Both the position numbers and the translations under genes were made by a program. This document shows positions 1-6,604 of a DNA stretch of 7,620 nt, one piece after another; positions within the stretch are counted from its first letter, which is position 1, and each line of letters begins with the position of its first letter. The DNA is from Bacteroidota bacterium (GTDB taxonomy: Bacteria; Bacteroidota; Bacteroidia; SXHM01): contig SXHM01000209.1 of NCBI GenBank assembly GCA_005773695.1, positions 1 through 7,620 of the forward strand, read 5' to 3'. Below the pieces are notes generated by a model. The model searched no databases. It was given only the letters and a program-made list of their open reading frames with translations, and was not told the origin of the DNA.

Positions 1-1488
1 CATATAAATAGTGAATAGGAAAATGTTGTCGAGTTGCGGCAATACAGTAAATGAGTCAACACCAAAGTGCGGAAAACCGGGAGTAGCTACCCAATCGTCA
101 AAAAAACGTTGAGTGTTTATTCCCGAAGAAAGAGTTAGTTGTTCACTGAAATCATAGCTGTCGGCATTGTCAAAAGCGAGGTTGTTCATATAGTCTTTTA
201 CGCCTGCAAAGAAGAGTGAATCGCCCATGTAATTGCGCAGGGTGTGCGCAATATCAGCACCTTTATCATAAACGGTAGTTCCGTAAGTATGAGCATGAGG
301 TACGGCATTCAATGCAAGAAAACTCCCGTCCTCAATGTGTGCAAATTGCAGCATTTTACGATGGTTAGTGCGGATAGCATCTTTGTATGCCGTAACTCCA
401 TACAATCCCTCGGTAAAAATTAACTCACTGTATTTTGCAAAACCTTCGTTCAGCCACATATCTTCCTGCGAAGAGCACGTAACCAAATCGCCCCACCACA
501 TGTGCGATAACTCGTGTGCCCAAAGTGTTTCATAACTCAAAGAGCCATTGATGAAATCTTCCCCTATATGAATACTGGAAGCATGTTCCATTGCACCGGC
601 ATTAAAAGGCACGGAAACATATCCTACTTTATCCCAGCGATAAGGACCATATTTATCAATGAAAATAGAAAGACAGGTGTCAAGATTGGTGAATGTGGCA
701 ATAGTTTCTGCGCTGTCTGCAGGCAATACATCAAGCGTTACCGGAATATTCTGATACGTGCGCTCAATGGTATAAAAAGGTGCAACCGCCATAGAAGCAA
801 GGTAGGTGGAGATGGGTTGATTCATTTTCCATTTCCAGTTGATGGTTCCGTCAGGATTGGTTTGTTGCTCTTCCAGTGTTCCGTTGCAAACAGCTTTATA
901 CGAGCTAAGTGTTCGGATATTGAAATCATATGTACTGCGGTCGGTAAACTCATCAATGCAGGGATACCAGCAACGGCCAAAAACATGCGGGTCGGCAGCA
1001 AAACCAACACCTATATTAAACGCATACGTTTGCCCTGAAAAATAATAACCACCGAAGAATGACCCATCGCGTTGTGGTTCTCCATGATAAGAGATGCTGA
1101 TAAATATGCTATCACCTGTATTAAGCGGTGAAGACGGAGTGATGCGCAGCGCAGTATCATTATATGTATATGTAAGGTTTGTATTTCCTGTTTTTACAGA
1201 ATCAATAGTGAATTGCAGCAACGAAAGAGAAATGATATTTACGTTGTTTTGTCTTGCTTCTATGTTCAGCTTGGTGTTGCCACGAATTGTTTTCTGAGTG
1301 AAATCAATGGTATCAATTCGTATGTCGTAATGCTTTACGTGAATGGTATCACTCACTCCTGCAATGTCTGCAGAAAAAGGCAAACCTCCTGTTTGCTGTT
1401 TGCTTAATCGGCAAATGGATTCGGTTTGGGCGAAACAGGTAATAACAAAGAAAGAGGGGATAAAAAGTAATAGTTTTCGCAAAATCAT
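1..1488 (-). CDS. Secreted M1-family zinc aminopeptidase, N-terminal part (C-terminus beyond the left edge)
   Basis: Reading the minus strand from the ATG at 1488 gives 496 uninterrupted codons to base 1 with no stop, so the gene is cut by the window edge rather than broken. Residues 1-20 form a signal peptide (MILRKLLLFIPSFFVITCFA, then Q), so the enzyme is exported. Family M1 (gluzincin) motifs are all present: the exopeptidase motif GAMEH at 298-302, the zinc site HELSH at 325-329, and WLNEGF with the third zinc ligand E348, giving HExxH-18-E. Y407 in TTVYDKG fits the conserved transition-state tyrosine. Known of the family: removal of N-terminal residues from peptides using one zinc ion. 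Residues 40 to about 240 resemble the N-terminal beta-sandwich domain. Periplasmic, surface or secreted location is inferred from the signal peptide; a C-terminal sorting domain would lie outside the window. Substrate is unknown. It has its own upstream promoter-like box and is not tightly coupled to the next gene. Confidence 0.95.
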   Translation of the reverse strand, partial: MILRKLLLFIPSFFVITCFAQTESICRLSKQQTGGLPFSADIAGVSDTIHVKHYDIRIDTIDFTQKTIRGNTKLNIEARQNNVNIISLSLLQFTIDSVKTGNTNLTYTYNDTALRITPSSPLNTGDSIFISISYHGEPQRDGSFFGGYYFSGQTYAFNIGVGFAADPHVFGRCWYPCIDEFTDRSTYDFNIRTLSSYKAVCNGTLEEQQTNPDGTINWKWKMNQPISTYLASMAVAPFYTIERTYQNIPVTLDVLPADSAETIATFTNLDTCLSIFIDKYGPYRWDKVGYVSVPFNAGAMEHASSIHIGEDFINGSLSYETLWAHELSHMWWGDLVTCSSQEDMWLNEGFAKYSELIFTEGLYGVTAYKDAIRTNHRKMLQFAHIEDGSFLALNAVPHAHTYGTTVYDKGADIAHTLRNYMGDSLFFAGVKDYMNNLAFDNADSYDFSEQLTLSSGINTQRFFDDWVATPGFPHFGVDSFTVLPQLDNIFLFTIYM

Positions 1489-1789
1489 ACAATAATAATC
1501 TGTTGTTCAGAAGACCCAAATTTACTATTTTGAACTATTAAAAGAATATATACATTTTGAAAGCCCTTTTAAATCAATCTTTGTCTTTGTTGATTTAGCT
1601 TTTACTGATTTTACAACTTGCATAGAACTGTTTATTAAACTTAGGGAGTAACCATGAATTCAATTTCAATACTTCAATATTTAATTTTGTTTTTGTGGGG
1701 TTGGGGTAAACGTTGATTTCGCTGCTCAATTCTGTATTTTTTTTACGGTGGACGCTCAATTAAATTCAGGTTAGTTTCAGCACATATTC
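1489..1789. other. AT-rich intergenic spacer, no gene seen
   Basis: This 301-base spacer separates the end of the PanE-like gene from the start of the M1 peptidase gene, both on the minus strand. Apart from the -7 box at 1517-1524 it holds an 8-bp perfect inverted repeat (TAAATCAA at 1570-1577, TTGATTTA at 1590-1597, 12-base loop), an 8-base direct repeat GCTCAATT at 1724 and 1754, and an 8-base T run near 1740. None forms a GC-rich hairpin followed by a T run in the right orientation for a minus-strand terminator. No reading frame in it resembles a known protein. Confidence 0.6.
1517..1524 (-). promoter_or_regulatory. Candidate Bacteroidota -7 box (TAAATTTG) for the M1 peptidase gene
   Basis: On the minus strand bases 1524-1517 read TAAATTTG, an exact match to the Bacteroidota -7 consensus TAnnTTTG. 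It lies 28 bases upstream of the ATG at 1488, so a transcript would have a leader of roughly 20 bases. The expected -33 TTG/TTTG element is not clear at about 20 bases further upstream, where only a T-rich stretch is seen, so the match could be chance in AT-rich DNA. Confidence 0.45.
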
Positions 1790-2842
1790 TTATTGGAAAT
1801 ATTCTGGTAATCGCTGATGCACAGCATTGTAAATATCTTCCACACTTATGCCTTCAAATCCGGGATTGCCAAATTGCTCTTTACAAAGCGTATAAACTGC
1901 CCGATTATAAGGCGCGGCAATCTTATGTTTGTCAGCAAGCAAAAGCAGATAGCCGTTGATGTCGTCCAATTCGCTATCGTTTCCATTTCGGTTGAAAATA
2001 TCCTGTGCCATGCTACTCATTCCCATTTTCTTCAGGTTTTTGCGAAAGATGTGAGCGGTAATCAGTTGAGGCAAAACCGCACTTGCTTTTAATAAGGTCC
2101 AGGAGGGCAAGCCTTTAATACGCTCTTCCTTTATACCTTCTGCTTTCAGAATATTCATGCCCTCCAGCATCATATTCGAGATTATCTTTTGCAATAAATC
2201 TGGACGATTTGTGCTTTGAAAATTCTTTCCTAATAAAGTTGTAATAGAATTGCCGAGGTTAATCAGCAGTTTGGTGTGGGCTAAATTGCGCCAGTCTTTG
2301 GCAATAAAGGTTTCTATTCCTTTATTAAAAATGTCGGCAACGTTTTTTAATTCCTGTTGCTGCGTATTGTTGTATGAACCGATAACCAAAACACCTTTGT
2401 GCTGAAAGCCAACCACACCTGGTTCATCTATCCAGGCATTATAAGCAAGCACCCCATACAAAATAACTTGTTCTCGATTTGTAATTCCGACCAATGGTGA
2501 AAGTAATTCCTGATTTTTTACTCCGTTTTGCAGTCCAAGAATAACAGTGTCTTTTTTTATTTTCCCTTCCAGACTTTTTGCAATTGCAGGCAGTGAATAA
2601 TTTTTTACTGCTAAAGCAATCACATCAGGGTTATCAACTTCATCAATGCTTTCAATAACTTTTATGGGAATTTTTTTTGACTTTCCTTCACCATAAATCT
2701 GAAGTCCTTTTTCTCTAATTCGCTTTGCGCTCTCACCGCGACAAAGTAAATATACAAACTCATGCTTCTCACTCAGCCATGCCGCAAGTGTGCAGCCGAT
2801 AGCGCCCGCACCGTAAATAATCACTTTAGCATCGCTTGTCAT
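1790..2842 (-). CDS. Ketopantoate reductase (PanE/ApbA) family protein
   Basis: This 350-residue protein has the family's two-domain layout. An N-terminal Rossmann fold opens with the NADP-binding GAGAIG at 11-16 and CRG near 34, followed by AVKNY and the LQNG loop with N106. The C-terminal helical domain carries K191 in TKLLINLGN, matching the catalytic lysine (K176 in E. coli PanE), with N195 four residues on. Near the end are a SMAQDI segment and SELDDINGYLL with E291, matching the catalytic glutamate (E256 in E. coli), followed by the family's P-x-N. The family reaction is NADPH-dependent reduction of 2-dehydropantoate to pantoate for pantothenate and coenzyme A synthesis. All catalytic landmarks are present, so an active reductase is likely. 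No other pantothenate gene is in view and many paralogues act on other 2-oxo acids, so the substrate and the symbol panE are not asserted. It is somewhat longer than the roughly 300 residues of E. coli PanE. The start at 2842 places GxGxxG at the usual distance from the N-terminus. Confidence 0.88.
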   Translation of the reverse strand: MTSDAKVIIYGAGAIGCTLAAWLSEKHEFVYLLCRGESAKRIREKGLQIYGEGKSKKIPIKVIESIDEVDNPDVIALAVKNYSLPAIAKSLEGKIKKDTVILGLQNGVKNQELLSPLVGITNREQVILYGVLAYNAWIDEPGVVGFQHKGVLVIGSYNNTQQQELKNVADIFNKGIETFIAKDWRNLAHTKLLINLGNSITTLLGKNFQSTNRPDLLQKIISNMMLEGMNILKAEGIKEERIKGLPSWTLLKASAVLPQLITAHIFRKNLKKMGMSSMAQDIFNRNGNDSELDDINGYLLLLADKHKIAAPYNRAVYTLCKEQFGNPGFEGISVEDIYNAVHQRLPEYFQ

Positions 2843-3081
2843 TTAATAGTCTTTTATTGTTTGTAAATATAATTGAAAACCTTCTGACTATAAAAGTTGG
2901 GATTTGAACTTTCCGACATTAAACTTTCTACTTTGTAACTCATACTTTTCAGCCCTGCGTTGTGAATATCTATTTGCAAGGCACGAAAAATTCCGCTGCT
3001 TGTTTTGCGAATATTGCAAGATAAATAAGACTGAACACAATAAAATTATTCAGTTATACGTTATCAAAGAAACACTAAACC
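2843..3081. other. Divergent intergenic region between the PanE-like gene and exbB
   Basis: This 239-base region must hold the promoters of two divergent genes. No exact TAnnTTTG box is present on either strand. The nearest on the plus strand is TACTTTG at 2929-2935, one base short, with TTTG at 2903-2906 some 22 bases upstream, but it lies about 145 bases before the exbB start. Two copies of a GAATAT...GCAAG pattern occur at about 2964-2980 and 3009-3020. The second sits in an imperfect dyad: TTGC at 3005-3008, AATATT at 3010-3015 and GCAA at 3016-3019, perfect except for G3009. A regulator site is possible but unproven. Confidence 0.45.
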
Positions 3082-3804
3082 ATGAAACCTATTCTTCTTC
3101 AAGTTACATCAGCAATAGATACCGTGAACAGAGTTGCATCATCCGTTCCTGCTATTCCTGTACAACCTGTTCCTCCTGTTCCTGAGCCAATGACAGTGAT
3201 GGAAATACTCGTGAAAGGCGGATTGATTATGATACCTATCGGAATTCTTTCCATTGTGGTTATTTACATTTTTATCGAGCGTTACCTTACCATCAGAAGA
3301 CACGCCAGCATGGACGAAAATTTCATGAACAGCATTCGTGAGTATATCCGTGACGGAAAAACAGACTCTGCTTTAACGCTGTGCAAAAACACGCAAAAGC
3401 CCATTGCGCGTATGATTGAAAAAGGCATTTCGCGCATCGGTAAACCCATCAAAGAAATTGAAGAATCAATTGAAATTGCCGGAAAATTTGAGGTCTACAG
3501 CATGGAGAAAAACATTCAGATACTGGCCATCATTGCAGGTATTGCACCCATGTTTGGTTTCCTTGGTACCATCATCGGGGTTATCAAGATCTTCTATGAT
3601 ATATCGGTTACCAGCGATGTTAGTATCGGAAGTGTTTCTGCCGGATTGTATGTAAAAATGGTAACCAGTGCTGCCGGACTTGTTGTTGGTATTGTTGCCT
3701 TTATTGCCTACAACTGGTTGAATATTATGGTAAACAAAGTAGTGCAGAAATTAGAGTGGAATGTGATGAATTTCATTGACCTTCTTAACGAACCATCCAA
3801 ATGA
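3082..3804 (+). CDS. exbB: ExbB/TolQ/MotA-family proton channel subunit
   Basis: This 240-residue integral membrane protein has the family's three-helix pattern: TM1 about 46-65 starting GGLIMIPIGILS and ending in ERYLTIRR, a cytoplasmic loop about 70-143, TM2 about 145-169 with APMFGFLGTIIG, and TM3 about 188-211 with VTSAAGL. T163 and T195 match the conserved TM2 and TM3 threonines lining the proton path (T148 and T181 of E. coli ExbB). Known role: with ExbD it uses the proton motive force across the inner membrane to drive TonB-dependent transport at the outer membrane. Residues 23-36 before TM1 are proline-rich (VPAIPVQPVPPVPEP). Length and spacing resemble Bacteroidota ExbB proteins with such an N-terminal extension, so the first ATG is kept; M37 at 3190 is an alternative start. 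The stop overlaps the exbD start, so the two are co-translated. TolQ is an alternative name, since no tonB or tolB is adjacent to decide. Confidence 0.9.
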   Translation: MKPILLQVTSAIDTVNRVASSVPAIPVQPVPPVPEPMTVMEILVKGGLIMIPIGILSIVVIYIFIERYLTIRRHASMDENFMNSIREYIRDGKTDSALTLCKNTQKPIARMIEKGISRIGKPIKEIEESIEIAGKFEVYSMEKNIQILAIIAGIAPMFGFLGTIIGVIKIFYDISVTSDVSIGSVSAGLYVKMVTSAAGLVVGIVAFIAYNWLNIMVNKVVQKLEWNVMNFIDLLNEPSK

Positions 3805-4196
3805 TAAACCTTCGCAAGAAAAAAGAGATAGGAGCTGAAGTTTTTACTTCGGCAATGAATGACATTATGTTCTTCCTCATGCTGTTCTTCATCATTATCT
3901 CTACGCTTTTAAATCCAAGCATGATCAAGGTTTCGTTGCCTAATTCGAAAAGCAGTCAGAACCTTCATAAGAAAGAAATTAACCTGAGCGTAAATAAGGA
4001 TATGTCTTATTTTGTAAACAACAAGCAGGTTGGTTTTGAAAGTCTTGAAACGGAATTGCAGGCAGAAATTAATCTGCATCCAGAAGCAATTGTTATGCTT
4101 CGTTTTGATAAAGAGCTTACCATTCAGGATTTGGTGAATGTGCTTGCCTTAGGCAATAAGCTGAATGTGAAAATGGTATTGGCTACAGCCAAGTAA
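3801..4196 (+). CDS. exbD: ExbD/TolR-family biopolymer transport protein
   Basis: This 131-residue protein begins in the ATGA overlap with the exbB stop. A short basic N-terminus (residues 1-8) is followed by a single membrane helix at about 19-37 reading MNDIMFFLMLFFIIISTLL. D21 matches the essential membrane aspartate that carries protons in ExbD (D25 in E. coli), and the MND context in place of PLID is typical of the Bacteroidota branch. Residues 40-131 form the small periplasmic domain, with ISLSVNKD-like and YFVNNKQV strands ahead of the helix-strand end VMLRFDKELTIQDLVNVL. Known role: stator partner of ExbB that passes proton-driven motion to TonB. No tonB or second exbD follows, because the next gene is convergent and starts its stop codon 6 bases later. 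TonB must then be encoded elsewhere, or the pair energises another partner. TolR is the main alternative name. Confidence 0.9.
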   Translation: MINLRKKKEIGAEVFTSAMNDIMFFLMLFFIIISTLLNPSMIKVSLPNSKSSQNLHKKEINLSVNKDMSYFVNNKQVGFESLETELQAEINLHPEAIVMLRFDKELTIQDLVNVLALGNKLNVKMVLATAK

Positions 4197-4205
4197 AACG
4201 TTTTA
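4194..4205. repeat. 12-bp perfect palindrome holding both convergent stop codons
   Basis: Bases 4194-4205 read TAAAACGTTTTA, identical to its own reverse complement. The first three bases are the exbD stop and the last three are the stop of the minus-strand methyltransferase, leaving only 6 bases between the two coding regions. Any transcription terminator for either gene must lie in this site or inside the opposite gene. The dyad has no loop and little GC, so it is not a classical hairpin terminator. Confidence 0.6.
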
Positions 4206-5396
4206 GGCTTCCGGTTCTTTTTTCTCTTTGCCTTCTAATTTGTGAATTTTCTTAGTTCCCGTATAAATAGAGAACTTAAGAAATCTGCACTCCAGCGGAC
4301 CATTGAACACTGTTATTTTGCGTGTAGGTTTTAAACCGATGTGTTTAATTGCTTCCATGTTGGAAGTAATCATCCAGCAATCGTAACCGGCATATTTTTT
4401 CTTAAAAACATCACCGATGCTTTTATAAAGTTCGTTCACATTTTCACCCATACGCTCACCGTAAGGCGGGTTAATGATAACCGTTCCTGTTCCGGGTGGC
4501 GGTGTAAAATCTTCAATAGAAGCACGGAATGTTTTTACGGTGTCTTCCACTTTTGCGTTATTAATATTCTCTTGTGCTTTTTCTAAAACCTGGCGGTTTA
4601 TATCAGAAGCATATATGCGCGTGCGGTCATCATCGCTTATCTTTTTAATTGCTGAATCCATGATGATTTGAAACAAATCAGCATCAAAATCTTTCCACTT
4701 TTCAAAACCAAACTCATTGCGGAAATAACCAGCGGGAATATTATTTGCAATCAACGCAGCTTCAATGGCAATGGTTCCCGAACCGCACATTGGGTCAATA
4801 AAGTTTAATGGAGGAGTCCAATCGGTAAGCATTACCAATCCTGCTGCTAAAACTTCATTAATAGGAGCAACACCTGTTTCATCGCGGTATCCTCTCTTAT
4901 GCAATGATTCTCCGGAACTGTCTAACGAAACTGTGAATTCATTTTCCCTCACGTGAAGATTTATTCGCACACTCGGATTTTCTAAATCAACATTAGGACG
5001 TTTGCCAAACTTATCACGAAAGCGGTCGGCAATAGCATCTTTTGCTTTTTGCGAAAGGAACTTGGAGTGATTGAAAAGCGTAGAATTTACAGTGCTATCT
5101 ATAGCAAACGTATTTTCAAGGTCGAAAATATTTTCCCATTCCATTTTAAAAATCTGTCCGTAAAGCTGTACTTCATTCTCAGCTTTAAAGGTATGAATGG
5201 GTTTTAAAATCCTGAGTGCTGTGCGCAGACTTATATTGGCTTTATACATAAAGCCTTTGTCACCTTCAAAACTAACAGCACGATTATGAGTTTCTACTTT
5301 TTGAGCACCTAATTTCATCAACTCTTTTGCAAGAATTGGTTCAAGACCCGCCATGGTTTTGGCAGTCATTTTAAATAATTGTTCTTCAGCTTTCAT
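4203..5396 (-). CDS. rlmL: THUMP-domain class I SAM-dependent rRNA guanine-N2 methyltransferase (RlmL type)
   Basis: This 397-residue protein joins an N-terminal RNA-binding THUMP region (about 45-160) to a Rossmann methyltransferase domain. The SAM-binding motif is DPMCGSGT at 201-208 and the catalytic motif NPPYGER is at 309-315, the N-P-P-Y type used by N-methyltransferases that act on base amino groups. Known of the family (COG0116): E. coli RlmL makes m2G2445 in 23S rRNA, but there it is the first half of a 702-residue fusion with RlmK. Here only the RlmL half is present, as is usual for Bacteroidota. Such genes are often misnamed N6-adenine DNA methylases. The exact modified base is inferred. 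The start at 5396 has no Shine-Dalgarno sequence; M10 is an alternative start, since homologues commonly begin close to the TAKTMAGLEP segment. It lies 75 bases downstream of the flavin reductase gene on the same strand, with no clear promoter between. The C-terminus is a lysine- and glutamate-rich tail. Confidence 0.88.
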   Translation of the reverse strand: MKAEEQLFKMTAKTMAGLEPILAKELMKLGAQKVETHNRAVSFEGDKGFMYKANISLRTALRILKPIHTFKAENEVQLYGQIFKMEWENIFDLENTFAIDSTVNSTLFNHSKFLSQKAKDAIADRFRDKFGKRPNVDLENPSVRINLHVRENEFTVSLDSSGESLHKRGYRDETGVAPINEVLAAGLVMLTDWTPPLNFIDPMCGSGTIAIEAALIANNIPAGYFRNEFGFEKWKDFDADLFQIIMDSAIKKISDDDRTRIYASDINRQVLEKAQENINNAKVEDTVKTFRASIEDFTPPPGTGTVIINPPYGERMGENVNELYKSIGDVFKKKYAGYDCWMITSNMEAIKHIGLKPTRKITVFNGPLECRFLKFSIYTGTKKIHKLEGKEKKEPEA

Positions 5397-5442
5397 TTTC
5401 TTCTGTTCGTCTTACTGATTTTGTTTCAGCATCTTTTTATTT

Positions 5443-5470
5443 AGAGACCCCTAATCAAGTTCGGGTTGAT
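5443..5470. repeat. Probable decayed copy of a palindromic intergenic repeat
   Basis: On the minus strand this segment reads ATCAACCCGAACTTGATTAG followed by GGGTCTC. It resembles the widespread palindromic element of the form CACCCCGAACTTGATTCGGGGTCTC, recalled from Bacteroidota intergenic regions and not checked here. ACCC at 5447-5450 still pairs with GGGT at 5463-5466, but the inner stem is disrupted. An alternative 5-bp stem pairs ATCAA at 5454-5458 with TTGAT at 5466-5470. It lies just after the flavin reductase stop and has no T run that would make it a clear terminator. Confidence 0.45.
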
Positions 5471-5471
5471 G

Positions 5472-6368
5472 TTATTCTAAACTCAACAATAACTTCCACG
5501 CATCCACCACATTACCCGCTTCCAGTAACTGCTGTGCATTCTGATGCAGAATTTTCTCCAGTTCTTTCTTATCTCTTTTGTGAACTTCCAGTATCTTTTT
5601 TATTCCGGGCTGTTGTTTAAACGCTTCTATTTCTTCGGCAGTAGGCAATGCTTCAACGTTTCCCAGTTTTCCCAAATCGTTTCCGGTAAGAATATCACTA
5701 TCTCTTATGTTTTCCGGCAGGGCGTCAATTCCAATACCTTTTCCCGTTGGCTTTGCCACTTTGAAAATAGCATTGCCCGAAGCACGTGAATACCAGTCGC
5801 CACCCATGCGCCCTACCAGGTCAATTTTGTTAGGGTCAATCACTCCGTTAGCATCTAAAATATCTTCGCTTACATGCATCAACAGAATTTCGCAAATGAT
5901 AAGATTAGCTGCACCGCCTTCTTCTCCCATTGAAATAACATCTATAACTTTGCATTCCATCTGCACAGGCGATTCCTTTACACGAAAAGGTTTTATTAAT
6001 TCCGATTCAAGTTTTGTTAAACCTGCTTTTACAAATTCATCTACTCCTTTAGGATATTCGGTGCTTGATAAAGAACTTTGCTGCACCAGATCATAATTTA
6101 CCACATTAATCACCACTTCTTTTGTTTCAAGGCAATTGTCTAAGGTGTCTTTTGTAGTATTTCCGCGCACCCTGCGGGCAGGTGAAAAAACTATGGTAGC
6201 AGGATTAGAACCAAAGGCATTAAAAAAGCTGAAAGGACTAAGATTTGGATTTCCGTCTTTATCTACGGTGCTTGCAAAAGCAATAGGCCTGGGAGCAATA
6301 GCGCCAAGCATATAGGAGTGAAGCACTCCTGTTGCTACTTCTCCGGGTTTAATTCTTTTCATCGACAT
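5472..6368 (-). CDS. Flavin reductase-like FMN-binding split-barrel protein
   Basis: This 298-residue protein has a flavin reductase-like (RutF, COG1853) domain over about residues 5-205. Its hallmark is APRPIAFAST at 25-34, then DGNPNLSPFSFFNAF at 38-52 where the flavin phosphate and isoalloxazine contacts are expected, with a late GGDWYSR at 189-195. Known members bind FMN tightly and either reduce it with NAD(P)H, often for a partner monooxygenase, or act as flavin-dependent oxidoreductases. No monooxygenase gene is in view, so the partner and substrate are unknown. Residues 206-298 are a charged, mostly helical C-terminal extension beyond the core barrel, of unknown role. The ATG at 6368 is used; a second ATG two codons on (6362) is equally plausible and would leave a slightly longer leader after the candidate -7 box. 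The gene is divergent from the tRNA-tig unit and probably heads an operon with the methyltransferase gene. Confidence 0.87.
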   Translation of the reverse strand: MSMKRIKPGEVATGVLHSYMLGAIAPRPIAFASTVDKDGNPNLSPFSFFNAFGSNPATIVFSPARRVRGNTTKDTLDNCLETKEVVINVVNYDLVQQSSLSSTEYPKGVDEFVKAGLTKLESELIKPFRVKESPVQMECKVIDVISMGEEGGAANLIICEILLMHVSEDILDANGVIDPNKIDLVGRMGGDWYSRASGNAIFKVAKPTGKGIGIDALPENIRDSDILTGNDLGKLGNVEALPTAEEIEAFKQQPGIKKILEVHKRDKKELEKILHQNAQQLLEAGNVVDAWKLLLSLE

Positions 6369-6378
6369 AATGAGGCTG

Positions 6379-6386
6379 CGAAGTTA
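6379..6386 (-). promoter_or_regulatory. Candidate -7 box (TAACTTCG) for the flavin reductase gene
   Basis: On the minus strand bases 6386-6379 read TAACTTCG, then C. This matches TAnnTTTG at all but one position and continues with the common C. It sits only 10 bases upstream of the ATG at 6368, so the transcript would be almost leaderless; with the ATG at 6362 the leader would be about 10 bases. No clear -33 TTG is seen at the expected distance. Confidence 0.35.
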
Positions 6387-6473
6387 GTTTTTAAAATCTG
6401 TGTGCCTAAAAACAATACCGTATCTGAATTTGTTTACAGAAAAACTGAAATGATATTTGTTTGAATAAAAATC

Positions 6474-6481
6474 TATCTTTG
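6474..6481 (+). promoter_or_regulatory. Bacteroidota -7 promoter box (TATCTTTG) for tRNA-Leu and tig
   Basis: Bases 6474-6481 read TATCTTTG, then C, an exact match to the TAnnTTTG -7 element of the Bacteroidota primary sigma factor. The tRNA begins 23 bases downstream, so the start point about 6488 would give a 5' leader of roughly 16 bases for RNase P to remove. Upstream TTTG elements at 6456-6459 and 6460-6463 are closer than the usual spacing of about 20 bases, so the -33 part is weak. No other promoter fits between the tRNA and tig, so this box probably serves both. Confidence 0.7.
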
Positions 6482-6504
6482 CGCCCTGTTCAAAAAAATC
6501 ACAT

Positions 6505-6586
6505 GCGGATGTGGCGTAATTGGCAGCCGCGCCAGACTTAGGATCTGGTGCCGAAAGGCGTGGGGGTTCGAGTCCCTTCATCCGCA
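6505..6586 (+). tRNA. tRNA-Leu (anticodon UAG)
   Basis: The 82 bases fold as a class II tRNA. The acceptor stem pairs GCGGATG (6505-6511) with CATCCGC (6579-6585), and A6586 is the discriminator expected for leucine. The D stem GCG pairs with CGC (6514-6516, 6528-6530), with GG in the loop. The anticodon stem CCAGA/TCTGG encloses the 7-base loop CTTAGGA, giving anticodon TAG at 6539-6541, which reads CUN leucine codons. The long variable arm at 6549-6561 has a GCC/GGC stem with a GAAA loop, as leucine tRNAs require. The T arm has loop TTCGAGT and two G-U pairs at the base of its stem. The CCA end is not encoded (CAC follows), so it must be added by tRNA nucleotidyltransferase after trimming. 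Confidence 0.97.
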
Positions 6587-6604
6587 CATAAAATGACACA
6601 ATTG

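Noticed and set aside
514..1038. 174-residue open frame on the plus strand
   Set aside because: It lies entirely antisense to the M1 peptidase gene, whose catalytic motifs are unmistakable, and its translation has no recognisable domain.
1570..1597. 8-bp inverted repeat TAAATCAA/TTGATTTA considered as a terminator for the PanE-like gene
   Set aside because: The stem is almost all A-T, the loop is 12 bases, and no T run follows on the minus strand.
1697..1706. Two adjacent GGGG tracts considered as a G-quadruplex
   Set aside because: Only two G tracts are present; an intramolecular quadruplex needs four.
2904..3185. 93-residue cysteine-containing open frame on the plus strand upstream of exbB
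   Set aside because: It overlaps the exbB start by about 100 bases in another frame, its end is a low-complexity product of the exbB proline repeat region, and no zinc-ribbon spacing or family resemblance is seen.
4203..5396. DNA adenine methyltransferase of a restriction-modification system, suggested by the NPPY motif
   Set aside because: The THUMP region and the DPMCGSGT motif mark an rRNA methyltransferase, and no restriction gene is nearby.
5707..6096. 129-residue open frame on the plus strand
   Set aside because: It is antisense to the conserved core of the flavin reductase gene and has no recognisable domain of its own.
6384..6599. 71-residue open frame on the minus strand
   Set aside because: It reads antisense through the whole tRNA-Leu and its promoter. 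Peptides of this kind are typical artefacts of tRNA genes.
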